Below are positions 6,862 to 9,926 of a stretch of 9,926 nucleotides of DNA, one piece after another. The DNA is from DATKPC01 sp035524275 (GTDB lineage: Bacteria > Pseudomonadota > Gammaproteobacteria > Burkholderiales > Burkholderiaceae_F). Position numbers and translations under genes: made by a program. The notes under the pieces are model-generated. The model was not told the origin of the DNA. It searched no databases and was given only the letters and a program-made list of their open reading frames with translations. The number at the start of each line of letters is the position of its first letter. The stretch's first letter is position 1. The stretch spans positions 1 through 9,926 of the forward strand of contig DATKPC010000138.1 in the NCBI GenBank assembly GCA_035524275.1, given 5' to 3'.

Positions 6862-6974
6862 GCACGCAACCCTTGTCTCCTTGGCACCACTCGTTTGGAC
6901 CTTGTCCAAACACCCCTTCTGTCTCCTCCTATAGTGGTGCTTTCAAAGCCTAGTCCCTGACTAGGCTTTTTTTT
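6862..6974 (+). ncRNA. Candidate structured small RNA with anti-SD-like loop
   Basis: The 330-nt gap between phaP and the next gene holds a strongly structured segment ending in an ideal terminator. An outer 8-bp stem (GCACCACT 6884-6891 with AGTGGTGC 6933-6940) encloses a 7-bp hairpin (TTTGGAC 6894-6900, GTCCAAA 6904-6910) and an unpaired pyrimidine stretch, 6911-6932, containing CTCCTCCT (6923-6930). TGTCTCCT occurs twice, at 6874-6881 and 6920-6927, both predicted to be outside stems. Such CU-rich segments can pair with Shine-Dalgarno sequences. The 5' end is a guess: TACCCT (6850-6855) with GTGTCA (6825-6830) at 19 bp is a weak promoter, so the RNA could instead be cut from the phaP 3' UTR. 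No credible ORF is present. I cannot assign it to a known family. Confidence 0.55.
6945..6974 (+). terminator. Strong rho-independent terminator
   Basis: Arms AAAGCCTAGTC (6945-6955) and GACTAGGCTTT (6959-6969) pair perfectly over 11 bp around a CCT loop. They are followed by eight T (6967-6974). This is the only textbook intrinsic terminator in the window. It lies 260 nt after the phaP stop and only 41 nt before the next gene, so it most plausibly ends a separate or processed small transcript. Confidence 0.9.
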
Positions 6975-7015
6975 GCCCCGCGTATCCGGCCCACCGACAG
7001 CGACAACCCGACACG

Positions 7016-7912
7016 ATGGACGAGGCAGCGATCCTGAAGGACGTCGTGGACGTCGCCACGGCGACGGCGCGCGACCATATCGTGCCGCTTCTGCTGCACA
7101 GCGCGCGCGAACGCAAGCTCGACGGGAGCATCGTCACGGAGGCCGACCGCGCCGCCAGCAGCGCGCTCGTCGGTGCGCTGACCACGATCCTCGACGTTCC
7201 TGTCGTCTCGGAGGAGATGCCCGCGGACGAGCAGATCGCGAACTGGAACCAGGCCTTCGAACGCACTGCCGACGACCGCGACACGGGCGCGAATCCGTCG
7301 ACAAGCGGCTGCTTGTGGTGCATCGACCCGCTCGACGGCACCTCGAATTTCGCCAACGGCCTGCCCTTCTTCGCCGTCTCGGTCGCACTGCTGCGCGAAG
7401 GCCGGCCGGTCATCGGCGTGGTTCATGCGCCGATGCTCCGTGAAACCTATTCCGCGCGACGCGGCCACGGGGCCTATTGCAACGGAATACGGCTTCCGCT
7501 TCGGCGCCCCGCCGCGCGGCTTCGGGACGCCATCGCCGGCGTCGACCTGAAGCGCTTGCCGGCGCCGCTTGCGGCCCGGCTCGCGGCCCGTCCGCCGTAT
7601 CACTCGCAACGAAACGTCGGATCCAGCGCGATCGAACTCGCCTACGCAGCCGCCGGGCGCTACGACGTCTATCTCCACGGCCTGCAGAAGCTCTGGGACT
7701 ACGCGGCGTCGGTCCTGCTCTTGACCGAAGCCGGCGGTGCCGTCACCGCACTGGGTGGGCACGATTTCTGGAGCCAGGACCCCTGGCAGCGCTCGGTCGT
7801 CGCCGCGACGACGGAGGATTTGCTCCTTCCGTGGCGGGACTGGATCGAACGGGCCGCGAACGCCGCTCAGGTCCCGGACGGAGGGCTGGAAGCGTCCGGG
7901 TCCAGCCGGTAG
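7016..7912 (+). CDS. Inositol monophosphatase-family protein
   Basis: A 298-aa member of the Mg2+-dependent, Li+-sensitive IMPase/FBPase/CysQ phosphatase superfamily. The metal-binding elements are present: SEE (65-67), the first signature WCIDPLDGTSNFANGLPFF (101-119, with Asp104, Asp107, Gly108, Thr109) and the second LWDYAASVLLLTEAGG (226-241, Asp228). The spacing between SEE and the first signature, about 34 residues, is longer than in SuhB and includes WNQAFERTADDRDTG. This suggests a subgroup distinct from SuhB. Substrate cannot be assigned: inositol phosphate, PAP, histidinol phosphate and others occur in the superfamily. ATG 7016 has no clear Shine-Dalgarno and lies 41 nt after the strong terminator. 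The 3' end overlaps by 46 nt, on the opposite strand, the restored end of the molybdopterin-domain gene. Confidence 0.9.
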   Translation: MDEAAILKDVVDVATATARDHIVPLLLHSARERKLDGSIVTEADRAASSALVGALTTILDVPVVSEEMPADEQIANWNQAFERTADDRDTGANPSTSGCLWCIDPLDGTSNFANGLPFFAVSVALLREGRPVIGVVHAPMLRETYSARRGHGAYCNGIRLPLRRPAARLRDAIAGVDLKRLPAPLAARLAARPPYHSQRNVGSSAIELAYAAAGRYDVYLHGLQKLWDYAASVLLLTEAGGAVTALGGHDFWSQDPWQRSVVAATTEDLLLPWRDWIERAANAAQVPDGGLEASGSSR

Positions 7913-8063
7913 GGCGCCCCGAGCCGCTGCACGCCGCGCTGCAGTTCGACGAACGCGGCCTCGATCACGTCCTCCGGCCCCTTGACCCCGAGTTCGACAT
8001 GCCGACGCGCCGGCCTGCCGTCGACGCCGTCGCCGATCGACGGAAGGCTGAAGACCTTCACGC
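7867..8063 (-). pseudogene. Out-of-frame C-terminal remainder of the MoCF-domain gene
   Basis: After the early stop of the upstream frame, another minus-strand frame continues with GVKVFSLPSIGDG, then RRHVELGVKGPEDVIEAAF and VQRLGAPYRLDPD, to TGA 7869-7867. Codon use is as GC3-rich as in the neighbours. VKVFSLPS and HVELGVKG look like a continuation of the same domain protein. Adding one G near 8061-8066 changes TTTCCGGCGTGA to TTT CCG GGC GTG and fuses the two parts into a single 271-aa protein (815 nt plus one base is 272 codons). The end overlaps the IMPase gene tail to tail. I infer a real or artefactual one-base deletion. Confidence 0.7.
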
Positions 8064-8681
8064 CGGAAACCGCGCCTGCACCGCCTCCATCGACGGGACG
8101 AGTTCCGACTCCGCCGCCTCGAAGACGAGCATGGAACGCTCGACGGCACGGTCGGATCCGAAATCGAACCGGAAGTCTTCGTCCAGGATCGATTCGATCA
8201 TCGGCCACGCCATGACCGGGAAGCCGGGCACGAAATAGTGGCGCGCCACCGCGAAGCCCGGAATCTGGTTGAACGGATTGCGAACGAGACGTGCCCCGCG
8301 CGGGAACTCGCCCATCTTGAGTCGCTGCTGGTTGTCGGGCCGGCTCATGTCCGGCTGACCGCGCCTTGCGCACGCCTCGGCGATCAATTCGGCAGCCTGT
8401 GGGTGAAGCTGCAAAGGCACGTCGAGCGCGGCGGCCGCGGCTTGGCGCGTGTGGTCATCCGGCGTGGCGCCGATGCCACCGCAGCTGAAGACGGCGGCAT
8501 CGGCGGCGAACGTCGCGCGGAGCAGCGCGGCCTGGGCCTCGCGGTCGTCCCCGACATAGTGCACCCACGACAGTCTCAGGCCGCGCGCGGCGAGCAGTTC
8601 AACGACCTTCTCGAAATGCTTGTCCTTGCGCTTGCCCGACAGGATCTCGTCGCCGACGACGATCAGTCCGAACTGCGGCAT
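8058..8681 (-). CDS. MoCF/CinA-like molybdopterin-binding-domain protein, frameshift-truncated
   Basis: The domain (MoCF_biosynth, shared by MogA/MoaB/CinA N-termini) starts at once: FGLIVVGDEILSGKRKDKHF (4-23), then HYVGDDREAQ (41-50) and the ligand loop CGGIGATPDDHTRQA (67-81). Stand-alone proteins of this kind are often annotated as competence/damage-inducible protein A or molybdopterin-binding protein. The in vivo role is uncertain. ATG 8681 has AGGGG 7 nt upstream. The in-frame ATG 8711 (MAWF) has none and adds ten unconserved residues. The frame ends at TGA 8060-8058 after RFPA, giving 207 aa, but the coding signal continues in another frame (7867-8063). The product as sequenced therefore lacks about 64 C-terminal residues. 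The MoCF core itself is intact, so partial activity is conceivable. Confidence 0.82.
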   Translation of the reverse strand: MPQFGLIVVGDEILSGKRKDKHFEKVVELLAARGLRLSWVHYVGDDREAQAALLRATFAADAAVFSCGGIGATPDDHTRQAAAAALDVPLQLHPQAAELIAEACARRGQPDMSRPDNQQRLKMGEFPRGARLVRNPFNQIPGFAVARHYFVPGFPVMAWPMIESILDEDFRFDFGSDRAVERSMLVFEAAESELVPSMEAVQARFPA

Positions 8682-8710
8682 TTCCCTACCCCTAATTGGA
8701 AACCATGCCA

Positions 8711-8725
8711 TTTCAAGGCTTGAAA
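8711..8725. promoter_or_regulatory. Perfect palindrome in divergent intergenic gap (candidate operator)
   Basis: TTTCAAG G CTTGAAA is a perfect 7+1+7 dyad. It lies about midway in the 137-bp gap between the divergent molybdopterin-domain gene (start 8681, minus) and the low-complexity protein gene (start 8819, plus). No convincing -35/-10 pair is seen on either strand. The position suggests a regulator site affecting one or both genes, by inference only. Confidence 0.4.
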
Positions 8726-8818
8726 ACCCGGCCTTTGCTCAACCACGGCGCCATCGCGACGATGTTGGAGGCTATCAGCATCGCGTGCAGCCGCACGCGC
8801 CAGCCCGGGAGCCGTGCC

Positions 8819-9926
8819 ATGCGTTTCGATCACGTCAGCTTCAATTCCGCGTCGCCGTCAGCGTCGTGGCCCACCTATCCCGCTTCGGGCGTTGCATCGA
8901 GCGGCGCCGCCGGTCGCGCCTCGGCCGCGTCGAGCTCCACCGGGCGCGACGGCGATTCGGACGGCTGCGGCGCCGCCGGCCCGTCGCCTGCGCAAAATAG
9001 CGGGGGCGGATTCATGCAGACCGTGATGTCCGCGCTGCAACAAATCGGCATCGCGCTGCCGGCGTCCTCGGCGCCAGGGAGCGACGCCAATTCAACGAGC
9101 GCGAACGCCTCCAGCGGCACGGCCGGGACATCGACGAGCGGATCGACGACAACGTCCTCCAGCGCCGACCTGACGGCCGCGCTGCACAAGTTCATGCACG
9201 ATTTGTTCGCCGCGCTGCACGGAAATTCGAGCGCGAGCGGCAACACGACCGGGACGACAGCGGCGACGACAGCAGCGACGACAGCCGCGACGACGGCGGC
9301 GACGACAGCGGCGACGACAGCGGCGACGACAGCCGCGGCAACCGCGGGTACGGCGACCAGTTCCTCGTCGGGTGCGAGCAGCTCGTCCGCCACGACGGCG
9401 TCGTCCCCAAGCGCGACGTCTTCGGCAGCCGCCAGCGCGCCGACGGCAACCGGTACGTCGACCGCGGCCGGATCGTCAACGGCGACCAGTTCATCGACCG
9501 CGGCCTCGTCGTCGACGGCGACCAGTTCGTCGTCCGCGACCAGCGCGCCCGTGGCGGCGACCGCCACCACATCGGCCGGCGGGGCGACCAGCACGACGCC
9601 GTCGAGCGGAGCAACCGCGAGCGCCAATGCGTCCAGCACGTCCGCGGCGACGACGAGCGCCCGCGGCCACCACCGCCACCACCATCGTCACGGCGCGAAC
9701 GGCTACGGCGACCTCGCCAGCAAGCTGCAGTCGCTGGCCTCGAGCCTCTCCGCCAGCGCCTCGTCGGCTTCCTCGTCGTCGTCCACGTCCGCGTCGACGT
9801 CCGCGTTGACGTCCGCGTCGACGTCCGATAGCGCGCTGTCCACGCTGCAACAGGACTTCAGCGCGCTCGTGAGCGCGGCGCAGGGGTCGTCGGGCTCTGC
9901 GGCGACGCCGGACGGGACGTCCGCGG
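8819..9926 (+). CDS. Ser/Thr/Ala-rich low-complexity protein, 3' end beyond window
   Basis: An uninterrupted frame of 369 codons from ATG 8819 (GGGAG 7 nt upstream, 8807-8811) to the window edge, with no stop. I do not recognise a named family. The protein opens MRFDHVSFNSASPSASW and is then dominated by Ser, Thr, Ala and Gly. Four islands look like short amphipathic helices: GGFMQTVMSALQQIGIAL (63-80), DLTAALHKFMHDLFAALHG (117-135), YGDLASKLQSLASSLS and SALSTLQQDFSALVSAA. These recall a repeated helix spaced by disordered linkers. Residues 146-173 are seven TTAA units. HHRHHHRH (284-291) is a His-rich patch. No signal peptide or transmembrane segment is visible in the present part. One Cys (50) is seen. 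Similar Ser-rich hypothetical proteins occur in Burkholderiaceae as far as I recall, but no function is known to me. The opposite-strand frame is a repeat shadow. Confidence 0.8.
   Translation, partial: MRFDHVSFNSASPSASWPTYPASGVASSGAAGRASAASSSTGRDGDSDGCGAAGPSPAQNSGGGFMQTVMSALQQIGIALPASSAPGSDANSTSANASSGTAGTSTSGSTTTSSSADLTAALHKFMHDLFAALHGNSSASGNTTGTTAATTAATTAATTAATTAATTAATTAAATAGTATSSSSGASSSSATTASSPSATSSAAASAPTATGTSTAAGSSTATSSSTAASSSTATSSSSATSAPVAATATTSAGGATSTTPSSGATASANASSTSAATTSARGHHRHHHRHGANGYGDLASKLQSLASSLSASASSASSSSSTSASTSALTSASTSDSALSTLQQDFSALVSAAQGSSGSAATPDGTSA
9254..9337 (+). repeat. Seven tandem 12-bp units encoding TTAA
   Basis: Seven near-identical 12-bp units with consensus ACGACAGCGGCG encode (Thr-Thr-Ala-Ala)x7. 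Differences are synonymous third-position changes (GCA, GCC and ACG variants). The unit length is a multiple of three, so gain or loss of units keeps the frame. Confidence 0.9.
9788..9823 (+). repeat. Three tandem 12-bp units encoding Ser-Ala-Ser-Thr
   Basis: TCCGCGTCGACG occurs three times in tandem, with one TCG-to-TTG change in the middle copy (Ser to Leu). It lies inside the same low-complexity frame and is a second in-frame repeat of the same unit length. Confidence 0.8.

Noticed and set aside
6714..6953. 79-codon plus-strand frame after phaP
   Set aside because: Overlaps hairpins and the terminator stem, has no ribosome site and codon use unlike the neighbours; the region is better explained as non-coding.
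6950..8149. Minus-strand frame of 399 codons
   Set aside because: Antisense to the IMPase-family gene and crossing the terminator; no recognisable motifs.
9254..9337. Possible CRISPR-like array
   Set aside because: Units are 12 bp, directly tandem without spacers, in frame within a coding sequence.
8875..9639. Minus-strand frame of 254 codons rich in Val/Ala/Asp
   Set aside because: Reverse complement of the ACG/GCG/TCG repeat codons of the plus-strand gene, which has a good ribosome site and a varied N-terminus; the open frame is a by-product of the repeat.

Overview
The window looks like chromosomal DNA of a GC-rich betaproteobacterium, most likely Burkholderiaceae. The evidence is strong G/C third-codon bias, a polyhydroxyalkanoate phasin, and the aat-bpt-pyrD gene order that I associate with Burkholderiales. 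No IS element, phage gene, tRNA, rRNA or CRISPR array is visible.

Positions 1-2660 (+) form one compact cluster: the 3' end of aat, then bpt, pyrD and thpR, with 3-4 nt between genes. Aat and Bpt are the two aminoacyl-tRNA-protein transferases of the bacterial N-degron pathway. PyrD makes orotate for pyrimidines. ThpR is a 2H-family RNA phosphoesterase. An IclR-type regulator (2805-3668, +) follows and converges on a three-gene minus-strand operon. That operon runs from 5868 down to 3726: hotdog acyl-CoA thioesterase, nitroreductase, and a PBP7/PbpG-type peptidoglycan endopeptidase. Its genes are joined by ATGA and TGATG overlaps, which suggests translational coupling. A perfect stem-loop lies between the convergent genes.

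A divergent AT-rich region (5869-6115) carries a near-consensus sigma70 promoter for a phasin (phaP, 6116-6685). A perfect 9-bp inverted repeat straddles its -10 element. The 330-nt gap after phaP is not empty. It holds a GC-rich hairpin, an AT-rich stretch, and a strongly structured segment that ends in a textbook rho-independent terminator. I read that segment as a candidate small RNA with two pyrimidine-rich, anti-Shine-Dalgarno-like segments.

An inositol-monophosphatase-family gene (7016-7912, +) follows. It converges on a MoCF/CinA-like molybdopterin-binding-domain gene (minus) that appears to carry a one-base frameshift near 8061-8066. The window ends inside a long plus-strand frame (from 8819) that is open to the edge. 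It encodes a Ser/Thr/Ala-rich low-complexity protein with seven tandem TTAA units, a His-rich patch and short amphipathic helices. A perfect 15-bp palindrome sits in the divergent gap before it.

The items most worth a second look are the candidate sRNA, the frameshifted gene, the repeat-rich protein and the two candidate operators.
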